A stretch of 64,000 nt of DNA from positions 26,406 to 90,405 of the forward strand of contig CAWBOK010000006.1 of NCBI GenBank assembly GCA_963790415.1, given 5' to 3'. Each line of letters opens with the position of its first letter. The first letter of the stretch is position 1. Shown here one piece after another: positions 46,186 through 55,199 of the stretch. Under the pieces are notes generated by a model that ran no database searches, was not told the origin of the DNA, and saw only the letters and a list, made by a program, of their open reading frames with translations. The DNA comes from JAJZQZ01 sp963790415 (GTDB lineage Bacteria; Actinomycetota; Thermoleophilia; RBG-16-64-13). Made by a program: the position numbers and the translations under genes.

Positions 46186-46497
46186 TCAGGCGCGGTCTTC
46201 CGGCACGTCGAGGAGTCGCTCACTGCGCCAAACTCGGACGATGCGCACGCAATCAGCATCGAGCCGATACACGATGCGAAAGGGCGGATGGATGAGTTCG
46301 CGCAGTCGCGGCGTGTCGAACTCAGGCACGATGCGCCCGCTTTCGGGGAATGCCGCGAGCCGCTCGACGGCCTCGACGATGTCAGCCACAAGACGTTCGC
46401 CTACGGCCGGCGCACCCCGAGACGCATACCAGTCACGGACGGTCTCGAGATCGCGGATCGCTGATTCCGCGAACGTGATAGAACGCATCGCGGCCAC
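46186..46497 (-). CDS. ParE/RelE-type toxin
   Basis: A roughly 103-residue protein has the ParE fold signature ITFAESAIRDLETVRDWYAS, LAAFPESGRIVPEF and LIHPPFRIVYRLDADCVRIV. It is the second gene of a pair with the Phd-like antitoxin, whose stop (46499-46501) lies just ahead of GTG 46497; ATG 46488 is an alternative start. ParE toxins poison gyrase; RelE members cut mRNA. Motif details cannot separate them here. Confidence 0.88.
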   Translation of the reverse strand: MAAMRSITFAESAIRDLETVRDWYASRGAPAVGERLVADIVEAVERLAAFPESGRIVPEFDTPRLRELIHPPFRIVYRLDADCVRIVRVWRSERLLDVPEDRA

Positions 46498-46498
46498 G

Positions 46499-46774
46499 TC
46501 AGTCGATGCCGAGTCGAGACCTCACATCAGCCAGGTTGCTTTCGTGGCCTTCCTCCAGGTCCATCAGCCCCCGAACCACGCTACGAAGGAAGGCGCGTTC
46601 CTCGCTCTCCGACTCGTAGTCCGAGAGAGCTTGAACGATCGCCACACCACGCCCGTGGCTCGTGACAAGCACGGGACGGTGCGTCTGATCGACCTGGGTG
46701 ACGACGCGCCCCGGATTGATCTTCAGGTCTCCGAGCGGGACCACGTCTTCTGAGAACTTTGTGACCTGGTTCAT
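46499..46774 (-). CDS. Phd/YefM-type antitoxin
   Basis: The 91-residue protein is an antitoxin with a DNA-binding N-terminal half (VPLGDLKINPGRVVTQVDQT, HRPVLVTSHGRGVAIVQALS) and a charged C-terminal helix that would cover the toxin. ATG 46774 begins the domain; a longer frame upstream has no conserved residues. Directly followed by the ParE/RelE gene, it forms a standard type II module, the second toxin-antitoxin pair in the window. Confidence 0.88.
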   Translation of the reverse strand: MNQVTKFSEDVVPLGDLKINPGRVVTQVDQTHRPVLVTSHGRGVAIVQALSDYESESEERAFLRSVVRGLMDLEEGHESNLADVRSRLGID

Positions 46775-46866
46775 GGCCTCTCCATTCGGCATCTGTTCAA
46801 TGGTGCCGATTATAGCACCAGAAAACAGGTCCAGAGGAGTAGGGTTGCTCGGTGTTTCGGCCGAGT

Positions 46867-48347
46867 TCACGGCTGCCACACGAAGAGCTTGACCGACCCG
46901 TCGTCGGCGACCCAGGCGATGTGCCGCTGCGAAGCGGCTATGGGGGAACTCAGCCAGGGTGGGGTGGTCTGCGTGCCGATGACCCGTTCCACATCGCTCG
47001 TCAACGACCGGACGACGATGTTCCACCCGGGAGTGTCGCCTTCCACCGACCGCAGGTAGACGACGAAATCCGAAGTCGTCACCGGCCAGTCACCATTGGG
47101 GTCGACGGTCCACTGCTTATCCTGTGCGAGGTCCAGGGCCTGCAGGCTGTCGGTGCGGAACGCCACGACGTTGCCTGAGATCGAAGGTCGACCCGCCCCT
47201 TCGCCGCCGAGCTGCCGGATCTGGCCCGATGTGAGATCCATCAACTGCACGCCGACCGCGACCCCCTCCGCCTCCTGCTGCTGTTCCCACGCCAGCCATG
47301 TGCCACTGAGGCTGTACGACCAGGTGGCGTCGCCGATCGTGTACGCGCGCGGCGCGCTGGTGAGCAGGTCGGGCTCACCCTGAGGTGCGCCGTTCGCGTC
47401 GATCGGCACGCCGTATATGGGGTACTGCCATATCTCGCCGTCCGGACTATCTGCCGCCGGAGACCCCTGGATCCAGGTGAGGTATCCATTGCTCAACAGC
47501 GGATACGACGGCGCCCGGTCGTAGGTGCACCGCCTCCACGCGGTCTCCATCGGGAAGCCGCTTGGCATAGATGGCCATATCGACGAACTCGTAGGTGGTC
47601 TCGTCGTAGCTTCCCTCCCACCAGGCCAGCAGGGAGCCGTCGAGGACCGGGGAACCGGCGTCGGTGCCTCCGGTCTCGATCTTGACCAGCTCACCCTTGT
47701 CGACCAGGGAGTAGGCGTAGAGACCGCTGTCGGCGCTGATGACCAGGTACTCCTCGGAGACCGCCACCGCGTAGCTCTCCCCCGCGGGTTGGGGCACGCT
47801 CGTGTCGACCCATTGCCCGGAGGACAGCTCGATGGCCTCGGTGGTGGTCGTGGCGGTGGCTCCGGTCGTCGTGGTGGACCCTCCATCGACCGTGCTGGTG
47901 GGCGGAGATTCCGTGACCAGGGTGAAGGTAGACGAGGTCGTGGTCTCCGACCGCCGCGCTATCAAGAACGCGGCGGCCACGCCGGTCATGAGCACGAGCG
48001 CCGCGACGAGCGCCGCCAACACGATGATCAGGGTGCGATTGCCCGAGGAACTCGGCGGCGGAGCACCGGTTGGCGGGTACGGCGGGAGGGCGCCTGGTGG
48101 CACGTACTGCGGCGGTGCGTCGATATGACTGGGGTGGCGGAACCCCGGGCGGCTGGTAGGGTGGTGGAGGGCCGGGCGACTTGGGTGGCGGCAGGGCGTC
48201 GGATGACTTGGGCAGCACCACGGTGTCGGGTGGTGACTTGGGCAGCAGCAGGGTGTCGTCCAACCCGGCCGACGGGATGGCGCCTCCGCAATTCCGGCAG
48301 AACGACGCGTCCTCCGGAACGGGTTGACCGCACTGCGGGCAGTTCAC
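46867..48347 (-). CDS. Zinc-ribbon membrane protein with extracellular beta-propeller-like domain, frameshifted
   Basis: From GTG 48347 the protein starts with a zinc ribbon MNCPQCGQPVPEDASFCRNC. A Pro-rich part follows, and after a shift near 48110 a membrane helix TLIIVLAALVAALVLMTGVA. A Thr/Ser-rich linker (about 30 residues) leads to repeated blocks such as SEEYLVISADSGLYAYSL, SPVLDGSLLAWWEGSYDET and, after another shift near 47530, WSYSLSGTWLAWEQQQ and GRPSISGNVVAFRTDS. These Trp/Gly-rich repeats look like beta-propeller blades (WD40-like/TolB-like). The total is about 490 residues. It is probably a cell-surface protein of unknown function; the zinc ribbon would be cytoplasmic. Confidence 0.75.
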
Positions 48348-48482
48348 CGCCGACCACCCCCTCGCGCGCCGTGGCATCTGACCCGACGCTTCATCGTGAG
48401 CGCGACCAGTAGACACTAGCTGGTCGGCGGGTTGTATGCAAATCTGTGGCTCGCGTCCCGGGCAGGCCGGCGCCGGAGAGCA

Positions 48483-48511
48483 CCGAGGCCTGGGGCACCC
48501 TCGGGCCTCGG
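48483..48511. other. Inverted repeat in the gap between divergent genes
   Basis: CCGAGGCC (48483-48490) and GGCCTCGG (48504-48511) form an 8 bp hairpin. A TATCAT (48523-48528) 12 bases later could be a -10 box for the genes at 48589 and 48837. The role is unclear. Confidence 0.35.
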
Positions 48512-48588
48512 AGTGCATGCGCTATCATCAAGTCGGAGCAGGAGTGGCTCGGCTGCGTGGACGCACTCATAAGGATCTGGGAGACCCC

Positions 48589-48828
48589 ATGCTGAAGTGC
48601 ACCCAATACTTCCTTTTCACCCGAGAGCGGCCAGACCGAGCCGCCATCAAAGAGGAATGGATCGCAGCTGCAATTGCGAGCCCACTCAGCAGGGAGATGC
48701 AGAGTGACGGAAGGGTGAGACACTGGATATGGGTGGAGGATGCACGCAGGTATCTGCGAGTAGTTCTTCTGGAGGACGAGGAAACAGTGCACAACGCGTT
48801 CTTCGACAGAGGCTTCAGGAAGGAGTAG
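48589..48828 (+). CDS. Hypothetical protein paired with a DUF2283 gene
   Basis: The 79-residue protein has no recognisable family. It has YFLFTRERPDRAAIKEEWIA and RHWIWVEDARRYLRVVLLED, and no Cys. The pattern resembles small accessory proteins that precede DUF2283 genes and are found with toxin-antitoxin-type loci (DUF4258-like). ATG 48589 lies after GGGAGACCCC. The next gene starts 8 bp after its stop. Confidence 0.7.
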   Translation: MLKCTQYFLFTRERPDRAAIKEEWIAAAIASPLSREMQSDGRVRHWIWVEDARRYLRVVLLEDEETVHNAFFDRGFRKE

Positions 48829-48836
48829 TTCTCATA

Positions 48837-49043
48837 ATGAAGATTACGTTCTTCGCCGACACCGACACGGCGCTCATTGAATTCTCGACCGCTGTGGTGG
48901 ACGAGACGAGAGAGGTTTCGGAGGACATCTACCTTGACCTGGACGGCAAGGGCAACCTGGTCAGCATGACCGTCGAACACGCGAGAGAGAAGGCGAACAT
49001 CTCCGAGGTGTCGTTTCTTCAGATCGAGAAGGTCGTTGCCTGA
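48837..49043 (+). CDS. DUF2283 protein
   Basis: The 68-residue protein matches DUF2283: MKITFFADTDTALIEFSTAV, SEDIYLDLDGKGNLVSMTVE and HAREKANISEVSF. The function is unknown; the family is often coded beside a small partner and is thought to behave like the antitoxin half of a pair. ATG 48837 starts 8 bp after the partner gene. Confidence 0.85.
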   Translation: MKITFFADTDTALIEFSTAVVDETREVSEDIYLDLDGKGNLVSMTVEHAREKANISEVSFLQIEKVVA

Positions 49044-49148
49044 GACGGCGGGCCCCGGATCTCGGTTGACGCCGCGTGGGGCGATGTCGGTGCGTCCCGG
49101 CCGGGTCCTCGCGTCTACCTGACGGCCGATGCTACACTAGCCGACCGG

Positions 49149-49220
49149 GCCCCCGTAGCTCAGGGGATAGAGCAGAGGTTTCCTAAACCTCGTGCACAGG
49201 TTCGATTCCTGTCGGGGGCA
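49149..49220 (+). tRNA. tRNA-Arg (anticodon CCT)
   Basis: A 7 bp acceptor stem GCCCCCG/CGGGGGC (49149-49155 with 49213-49219) is followed by the D arm with AGCTCAGGGGATAGAGC, the anticodon stem GAGGT/ACCTC with the loop TTCCTAA (anticodon CCT at 49182-49184) and the T arm ACAGGTTCGATTCCTGT. The discriminator base is A. CCA is not encoded. It reads the AGG codon. Confidence 0.95.
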
Positions 49221-49831
49221 CTCGCACTGAAAGACCTGCATATGCGCGGTTTCCTGTCGCCGTCTGGGTGTCGCGATCTGCCCCCAAAATGGCCTTCTAC
49301 CCCTACGTTTACCCCTACGCCGGAGACACGGGGTGGTATTAGGTGGACAAACGGGGCGGTTTTGCCTGGTTGGCACAATACTTTCCAGAGTGAACTCCGG
49401 TACCTGCATTACACTTCTTGGGGGGTTCCGGTACCTGTGCGACAGCGCTTCCGTTACCTATCTGATACGTGCTGGCGGTCCGTACTGTGGCGCCGTCGGT
49501 TGCCCGTCTCCTGTCGGCGTAGTCTCTGGCTGTCCCATTGTGGAGGAGTTGCGGGAGCGGCTCGGGGACATCACGCCAGCCCAGTGGACGCCATTGGGGT
49601 GCAGGAGCAACGGGACATCCTTGGCCTCACCCTGGACGGTCATTGTGAACCCGGCCTAGCAGCCGCCGCGGATGTGGGTGATCTGGCGGTAGATCTTCCT
49701 CAGGGCGGCGGAGACAGCATCCGTGGATTATTCAGGACGGAGTGCCTGCGGATGAGGCTGGCCACCCCACCAGGGGCAGCCAGCCTCATGAAACCAGTCT
49801 CTTCTCTCTTCGAGACTTCTACTGTTCGGGG
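49221..49831. other. Non-coding stretch between tRNA-Arg and the M14 gene
   Basis: About 610 bp without a convincing gene on either strand. Frames are short and show no family. The only clear structure is the hairpin at 49752-49789. The stretch may hold debris of a mobile element, but I can identify no integrase and no copy of the tRNA end. Confidence 0.5.
49752..49789 (-). terminator. Hairpin after the M14 gene
   Basis: ATGAGGCTGGC (49752-49762) and GCCAGCCTCAT (49779-49789) pair perfectly over 11 bp, with an inner CCCC/GGGG pair in the loop. It is 43 bp beyond the stop of the M14 gene on the minus strand. No T-run follows, so termination is probable but not certain. Confidence 0.55.
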
Positions 49832-51604
49832 TCAGCTGTCCCTACTTATTCCCGTACAATCCCGGACGCGCGGTTCTGGTCTGGATGGAATCTCTTCGTA
49901 GAGGGTCAGCACTAGTAGAGATCTGATCTCAAGGACCGTATCTCCGGCGCAGTCCGGCATATTGAAGCCTGCGGTGTGTATGATTGCACCCTGCTTCTCA
50001 GTCGCCCTGACTATGTACCAACCGGGGGCAAGAGTACTGGACGTCCACGTCTGGCCGTTCTTGATCAACCCTGTCTGCACCTCGTTTCCAAACTCATCCT
50101 TGACCACGATGTTCCACTGCTTCATGGTGGTATTCTTCACCTTGATGACCTGCGGCCCGGATGGGGTTGTCGTGGTCGTGGTGGACGGCGCGCGAACGCT
50201 CTGCTGTACCGGGATAGCATTGTAATTCGCGCCCATATCCCAGCTGTCGGTGGGGCCGATGTCGATATCGTAGATGCTCTTGTCGGCATAGCCTAAGAAG
50301 GTGGCCCAACAAACATCCGCAATGATTTCTGCCTGCGTCCAAAGGCCCTTTGTCGTGCCTTGCAAGCGGGCTTCCATCAGCATGATGCCGCAACCGTTGA
50401 CACCAGCCACGCCCTGGCTGCAGCTCGGGGACTGAGCCGTGGAGTTCTGGGTGTACCGGGCAAATACGCCCGGAAAGTCGCGGACTTTGTCAATGGCATT
50501 CAGCACAACCTTCTGGCCCATGTCCAGCGTGCTGTACTGCGAGTAATGCGGGTTGTTCAAGGGCATGCGGTAGGGCGTGATGGTGTTGCCCAGTCCGTCA
50601 CTGCCACCAGTGTTGAGGATGGCTTGTCCAAGTAGGGCAATCTGCACCAGATCCGCTTCGTAGACACCCGGCTCCGAAGTCTCTCTCTTATTGACCACTG
50701 TGGACCCTTGGTGATGCAAGGCGATCAGGAACTCTGGTTCGAGCTCATTGAACACCTTCGCCCAGGCGCGGGCTTCAGGAGTCAGGAAGTAGCCGAACTG
50801 ATTCGTTCCGTCCACGCCTCTGGGAAATCCTAGAGCCGGGTCAGTGAGCCAAGCCAGGTTGAGGTTACCGTTGGCGTCAACGACGCTCAGGTCGTACCAG
50901 TAATCTCGGTTTATGTCGTAACCTCTGGCGTTGGCGCTGTAGCCGCCGTACGCTAGGGTGCCGGCGGGCAGACCGTAGGCCACGGGATTCCAGGGCTGGT
51001 AGTTCTGCCGACGCGATACACGCTGGTTGCCGTCCTGTTCATTCCAGTGGGCTCCGTCGGGGTTGAGCATGGGGAGGAACCAGATGATGCAGTTGTCCAG
51101 GATCTTCTCTGCGTCCGATTGTCCCCAATTCTCTTTCTGGATGAGGCGCCCGACAACCTCCAGGATGGCTTCGTTCCCAGCGAGTTCGTTGCCGTGAATG
51201 TTGGCCTCGACGAGTATGCGGTGCTTCTTGTATTGCGGGTCGTCTTTGGGGTCGCCGAACTTCAAGGCGTAGATCGGGTAACTGTATGGACCGCTGTTCT
51301 GCAGCACGCCATCGCCGCCACCCGCCGAATAGCCGACCACTTCCAGTTTGGGCTTACTATGGCCGGGGGCGGACTTGACAAACTCCCTTAGTCGCGCGCC
51401 CAACTCCGCATTGGTGACTAAGTTGTTGAGAGGCTGCGAACCGATAGACCAGGGCCCGTCGGGTATGCAGCGGACCGTGGTGGTAGTCGTTAGCGCGGTT
51501 TGCGCGTCTGCTGCCGTCGTTCCAGCCGCGCTTGCAACCGCGAGCGCGATCGTCCCGAGCAGTACTACCAGAACCACATACAGATGCCTTTTTTGCCTTT
51601 TCAC
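49832..51604 (-). CDS. Secreted M14 zinc carboxypeptidase
   Basis: The 590-residue protein has a signal peptide (MKRQKRHLYVVLVVLLGTIA, cleavage near ASAAG), then the M14 catalytic domain with the HxxE zinc motif in VEANIHGNELAGNEAILEVV. The third ligand His is expected in FLIALHHQGSTV. An Asn/Arg pair occurs in NARGYDINRDYWYDL for substrate binding. A C-terminal beta domain (residues 480-580, PSGPQVIKVKNTTMKQWNIV) may bind a surface. Such enzymes remove C-terminal residues from proteins or peptidoglycan peptides. The GC content of this gene appears lower than that of its neighbours, so acquisition by transfer is possible. ATG 51604 is the start. Confidence 0.9.
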   Translation of the reverse strand: MKRQKRHLYVVLVVLLGTIALAVASAAGTTAADAQTALTTTTTVRCIPDGPWSIGSQPLNNLVTNAELGARLREFVKSAPGHSKPKLEVVGYSAGGGDGVLQNSGPYSYPIYALKFGDPKDDPQYKKHRILVEANIHGNELAGNEAILEVVGRLIQKENWGQSDAEKILDNCIIWFLPMLNPDGAHWNEQDGNQRVSRRQNYQPWNPVAYGLPAGTLAYGGYSANARGYDINRDYWYDLSVVDANGNLNLAWLTDPALGFPRGVDGTNQFGYFLTPEARAWAKVFNELEPEFLIALHHQGSTVVNKRETSEPGVYEADLVQIALLGQAILNTGGSDGLGNTITPYRMPLNNPHYSQYSTLDMGQKVVLNAIDKVRDFPGVFARYTQNSTAQSPSCSQGVAGVNGCGIMLMEARLQGTTKGLWTQAEIIADVCWATFLGYADKSIYDIDIGPTDSWDMGANYNAIPVQQSVRAPSTTTTTTPSGPQVIKVKNTTMKQWNIVVKDEFGNEVQTGLIKNGQTWTSSTLAPGWYIVRATEKQGAIIHTAGFNMPDCAGDTVLEIRSLLVLTLYEEIPSRPEPRVRDCTGISRDS

Positions 51605-51625
51605 GTCTCATTCCCCTTCAAGTGT

Positions 51626-51684
51626 GTTCGATATCCTAATAGTTGACCACTTGGAGGCCGTTCGATACTCGAATAGTTGACCAC
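51626..51684. repeat. Two direct repeats at the left end of the IS21-like element
   Basis: Copies of 25 bp lie at 51626-51650 and 51660-51684. Both start GTTCGATA and end ATAGTTGACCAC; they differ only in the central five bases. IS21-family elements carry several such repeats at their ends as transposase-binding sites. The istA gene follows, so this is probably the left end. Confidence 0.7.
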
Positions 51685-51751
51685 CTTCAAGGACGAGTCC
51701 TGTACCGTCAGCCCCGTTGTCGGGCGCTTTTGCGGAACAGGGGAAGGGCAT

Positions 51752-53070
51752 GTGCTGAAGATGGTCGATGTGGAGTTCATAAAGAAGCGTCACGAGGACG
51801 GCTGGTCGATCCGTAAGATCGCCCGCCAGCTGGAAGTGTCCCGGCAGACGGTACGCAAGGTCCTCGAGGCTCCCGCTGAGCCTCCCCGGTACCGCCAGAG
51901 TGCGCCGCGCCCCTCCCCGGTCATGGATCCCTACCTGGGTGTTCTCGAGAGCTGGCTTACGGCCGACGAAGAGGCTCCCCGCAAACAGCGCCACACCGCC
52001 AAGCGGGCGTATGACCGTCTGGTCGATGAGTATGGGTTCACCGGCGCGGAGGTCACCGTGCGTCAGGCCGTCGCGAGACTCCGCGGCAGGCGCGTGGAGG
52101 CGTACGTGCCGCTCGAGGCACCCTGGGGCCGCATCGCCCAGGCCGACTTCGGAGGCGCGGTGGTCACGATCTCAGGGGAGCGGACCGAGGTCGCGCTCTT
52201 CTGCATGCGCGCCAAAGCCTCCAAGGTGCCGTTCGTGGTCGCCCTGCCCTCGGAGAGGCTCGAGGCCCTGCTCGCCGGTCATGTGGAGGCCTTCGAGTTC
52301 TTCGGGGGCGTGTTCGCTGAGGTCTGGTACGACAACGCCAAGACCGCCGTGACCAAGATCCTGTCCGGGCCTGCGCGCATCGAGCACGAACGCTTGAGCC
52401 AACTGCGGGCCCATTACCTGTTCGACTCCAGTTTCTGCACGCCGGCGCGGGGCAATGAGAAGGGATCGGTCGAGAACCTGGTCGGGTACGTGCGCCGGAA
52501 CGCACTGGTGCCCTACACCCGCTCCTTCTCCTCGCTTGAAGCCCTGAACGCCCACCTGCGGGCCTGGTGCGAGCGGGAGCGCTCCCGTCACGCCACGGCC
52601 TGGGAGGTCGAGTCCGCCGCGCTCTCGGAACTACCCAAGCATCCGTTCTCGCCCTCGGTGAGCCGCCCTGTCGTGGTGAACAAGACCTCGCTCGTGACCG
52701 TCGACCGGGTGCGCTACTCGGTGCCGGTGACCCATGTGGGGCGCAGGCTTCGAAGCGAATGCTTCGTCGAGCGCGTGGAGGTCTTCGATGGTGCCACCTG
52801 CGTCGCGATCCACATGCGCAGTTATGTGAGGGGTGCCACGGTGCTTCACCTGGGCCACTACCTCGACGCGTTCGAGCGCAAGCCCCGGGCGGCCCTGTCC
52901 TGTGCGGCGCTCGCGAGTGCCGACCCGGTGTTCAGAGCCGCGCGCGACCTGGCCCTGCGTACTGAAGACGGGCATCGCACCTTCGCGGCCGTCCTTCTGC
53001 TCGCCCGCGAGTTCGGGCTTCCGCGCCTCGCCGACGCGCTACGGGATGCGATCGAGACGGGAGCCTCGCC
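51752..53070 (+). pseudogene. istA: IS21-family transposase IstA, C-terminally truncated
   Basis: The protein starts with a helix-turn-helix (VEFIKKRHEDGWSIRKIARQ, LEVSRQTVRKVLEAP), then the DDE integrase core with Asp in RIAQADFGGAVVTI, Asp in EVWYDNAKTAV and Glu in GNEKGSVENLVGYVRRNAL. The homologous sequence continues through RYSVPVTHVGRRLRSECFVE and ends at about FGLPRLADALRDAIETGAS. After that the frame enters unrelated DNA, so the last part is missing and no IstB is present. GTG 51752 is the likely start; the frame begins earlier at 51677. IS21 elements need IstA and IstB; this copy should be dead as it stands. The truncation coincides with a change of DNA origin. Confidence 0.85.
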
Positions 53071-53392
53071 TGCGGATCGGGCATCCGGTTGGTCTCGCCC
53101 AGCCAGCGCCAGACCGCCAGCAACTGCAGGCCGGAGAACAGGGCGAGGATCACGAAGTTGGACTGCCAGCCGAAAGCCACCGTGAGCAGGCCGCCGATGG
53201 CCGGCCCGACCAGCGGCGCCAGCGCCATCGCGCCAGAGACGTCAGCCAAGTGTCCGCGCCGATTCGAGCGGACCCCAGGCGTCACGGACAATGGCGCGGC
53301 CGAGCACCGGGCCGGCACAGGCGCCGACCGCCTGCGCGAAGCGGGCGCCGATCAGTTGCTCAATGGTCGTCGCGAAAATGCAGGCGAGCGAA
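53068..53392 (-). pseudogene. Fragment of a Bcr/CflA-type drug exporter, from another organism
   Basis: On the minus strand, two frames read LIGARFAQAVGACAGPVLGR (about 53360-53300) and DVSGAMALAPLVGPAIGGLL, then FGWQSNFVILALFSGLQLLA up to WLGETNRMPDP. This is the fourth to sixth transmembrane region of the Bcr/CflA exporters of proteobacteria. Both ends are abrupt: at about 53070 it meets IstA, at about 53390 it meets a cyanobacterial-type gene. One frame change lies near 53250. It is almost surely an assembly or chimeric join, not a gene of this organism. Confidence 0.75.
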
Positions 53393-54739
53393 GCGAGCAG
53401 AACTCCGCAATACCGCCGAAAATCTCAGCCGAGCGGCTTACATTGATCTTCTGACCAATTTGCTCAACCGGATTGGATTGCACCACCATTTGCAACGTCG
53501 AATTGCGACTTGTCAGCCGGGGGATGGCTTTATTGCGGTGGTTTGTCTGAATCTCGATCGCTTTCGCGAGGTGAATTCTACATTTGGCTATGCAACGGGT
53601 GACTTGTTACTGCAAGAAATCGCGTCTCGTTTAAGGACCTTTGCCGGGATTGAGGGGCTGGTGGCGCGGCTGAGTGCAGACCAGTTTATTTTGGCATTGG
53701 ATCAACTGGATAACAGCGAAAAACTCGATACCTGGATCCAGAAGCTAACCCTGCGACTACAGGCCCCCTGCTTACCCAATGGCCAGATGGGATTCACGCC
53801 AGTCTTGGGGTTTCGCTCTATCCTCACCACAGCAATCGAGCGGAGCAACTGGTGGCCTATGCCGAAACGGCCATGCGCTGGGGACGAGAGCATGGGGTCG
53901 ATGACTATCAGCTTTATACCCCTGCCATTGATGCCGAAAATCGAGATCTTAAACAGTTGGCCCAGGAACTGATGCAGGCGATCGAACGCGATGAGTTTTA
54001 CTTGCTCTACCAACCGCAGGTCAATCTGATTACCGATCGTGTCATTGGGCTAGAGTCCTTTTTGCGCTGGAAACATCCCAAACGGGGCATTGTCTTGCCC
54101 CATCGCTTTCTGCCCTTGGTGAAGGATCAAACCCTGATTGAAGCAATTAGCGAATGGACGTTGCGAGAAACCTGTCTCCAGGGCATCCGTTGTCAAGAGA
54201 TGAGTATTGTGCCCATTTCGGTGTCGGTCAATCTCTCGACACTACAGTTTCACCGTCCCAATTTGTTGCAAATGGTCAGTCGGGTATTGGCGGAGACAGG
54301 GCTGGAACCCCATTTGCTGACATTGGAGCTGACCGAAAGCAGTTTGGTGGGAGATCAATCAGCGATTCGCAGCACGCTGACGGGTCTTAAGGATATTGGC
54401 GTAAAAGTGGCGGTGGATGACTTTGGCATGGGCTATTCGTCGCTGAAGGATTTGGGCAAGTTTCCTTTGGATGCGCTCAAGATTGATAGTTTCTTTGTGC
54501 AGCATGTAACGGATGAGCATTATGCGGCGGTGGTGTCGAGCATTATTGCGATCGCCCAAACCCTCAAGCTCAAGGTGATTGCCGAAGGCGTCGAAACGGA
54601 ACAACAGTTGGGTATTTTGCGCAAGTATGGCTGTCATGCGATGCAGGGCCATTTGCACAGCATCCCATCCCCAGCGGAGCAAATTGACGCGCTGCTGCGA
54701 GAAGGCCGTCCCCTGAGCCAACAGCAGGCTTTTTCTTAG
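53393..54739 (+). CDS. GGDEF-EAL domain protein, cyanobacterial type, 5' end cut off, one frameshift
   Basis: A GGDEF domain begins after the join (SRAAYIDLLTNLLNRIGLHH, VCLNLDRFREVNSTFGYATG, VARLSADQFILALDQ in place of GGDEF). It continues one frame over after a shift near 53790 (ASLGVSLYPHHSNRAEQLVA). An EAL domain follows with LLYQPQVNLITDRVIGLESF (ESF in place of EAL), PISVSVNLSTLQFHRPNL, LTLELTESSLVGDQSA, VAVDDFGMGYSSLKDLGKFP and VIAEGVETEQQL. The signature loop SADQF is degenerate, so cyclase activity is unlikely; the EAL part may still be active. A HIP1 octamer at 54548-54555 and codon style indicate a cyanobacterial source. The N-terminal sensor part is missing. Confidence 0.85.
54548..54555. 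repeat. HIP1 octamer (cyanobacterial marker)
   Basis: GCGATCGC occurs inside the GGDEF-EAL gene. The palindrome is highly over-represented in many cyanobacteria and expected only about once in 65 kb by chance; alone it is weak, but it agrees with the gene content. Confidence 0.7.
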
Positions 54740-54832
54740 GCAGTTTTGCAGTTACTTCCTGGCGCAAGGGCGTTCGAGAGACCCTGACAACGGGCTATGA
54801 TGAGCAAGATGATTTGCCCCTGGCTTGTCCCT

Positions 54833-55190
54833 ATGTCTTCTGCCGCTGCCTCTTCTCAGTCTGCTTCTGCGTTTACGCCAGAATCCGCCGATGCTTTTTC
54901 TTAAGCAATTTGTCTGTTTTGAAGGGACGCCTCAATTGGACGCAGCCACCAAGGCGCAGGTGCGAGAGGCATTGCTCTTGCTCACAGGGCTATCGGATTT
55001 TCAGACGATTGGGATCTGTGCCGCGATTCGATGCCAGCAGCGGTGGTGGCCTTAAATCACTGTTTAGCGGCCCTGGGTCATGCCTTGCAGGCGGAATTGT
55101 CGGTGCTTCCGGCGATTGCAGGACCGGTTGGGATCTTAAACACTGGCCTGGAGGACAGACGTTCTTTTCAGCCGAAATTCTCTTCATCGC
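54833..55190 (+). pseudogene. DUF1824 family protein (cyanobacterial), frameshifted and cut
   Basis: From ATG 54833 the sequence reads a Ser/Ala start, and after a shift at about 54897 LKQFVCFEGTPQLDAATKAQ and VREALLLLTGLSDFQTIGIC. After another shift near 55021 it continues DSMPAAVVALNHCLAALGHA and LQAELSVLPAIAGPV. This matches DUF1824, a family of small proteins known from cyanobacteria. The C-terminal third is lost in the join somewhere between 55130 and 55250. The function is unknown. Confidence 0.7.
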
Positions 55191-55199
55191 TCCCACATA

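Noticed and set aside
49160..49409. Reverse frames across tRNA-Arg with a DRNRTCARGLGN-type segment
   Set aside because: This is the well-known false protein produced by translating the antisense of a tRNA; it has no independent support.
53068..53392. Bcr/CflA piece as a cargo gene of the IS element
   Set aside because: Both ends are cut and it joins a third source on the other side; a chimeric join explains it better.
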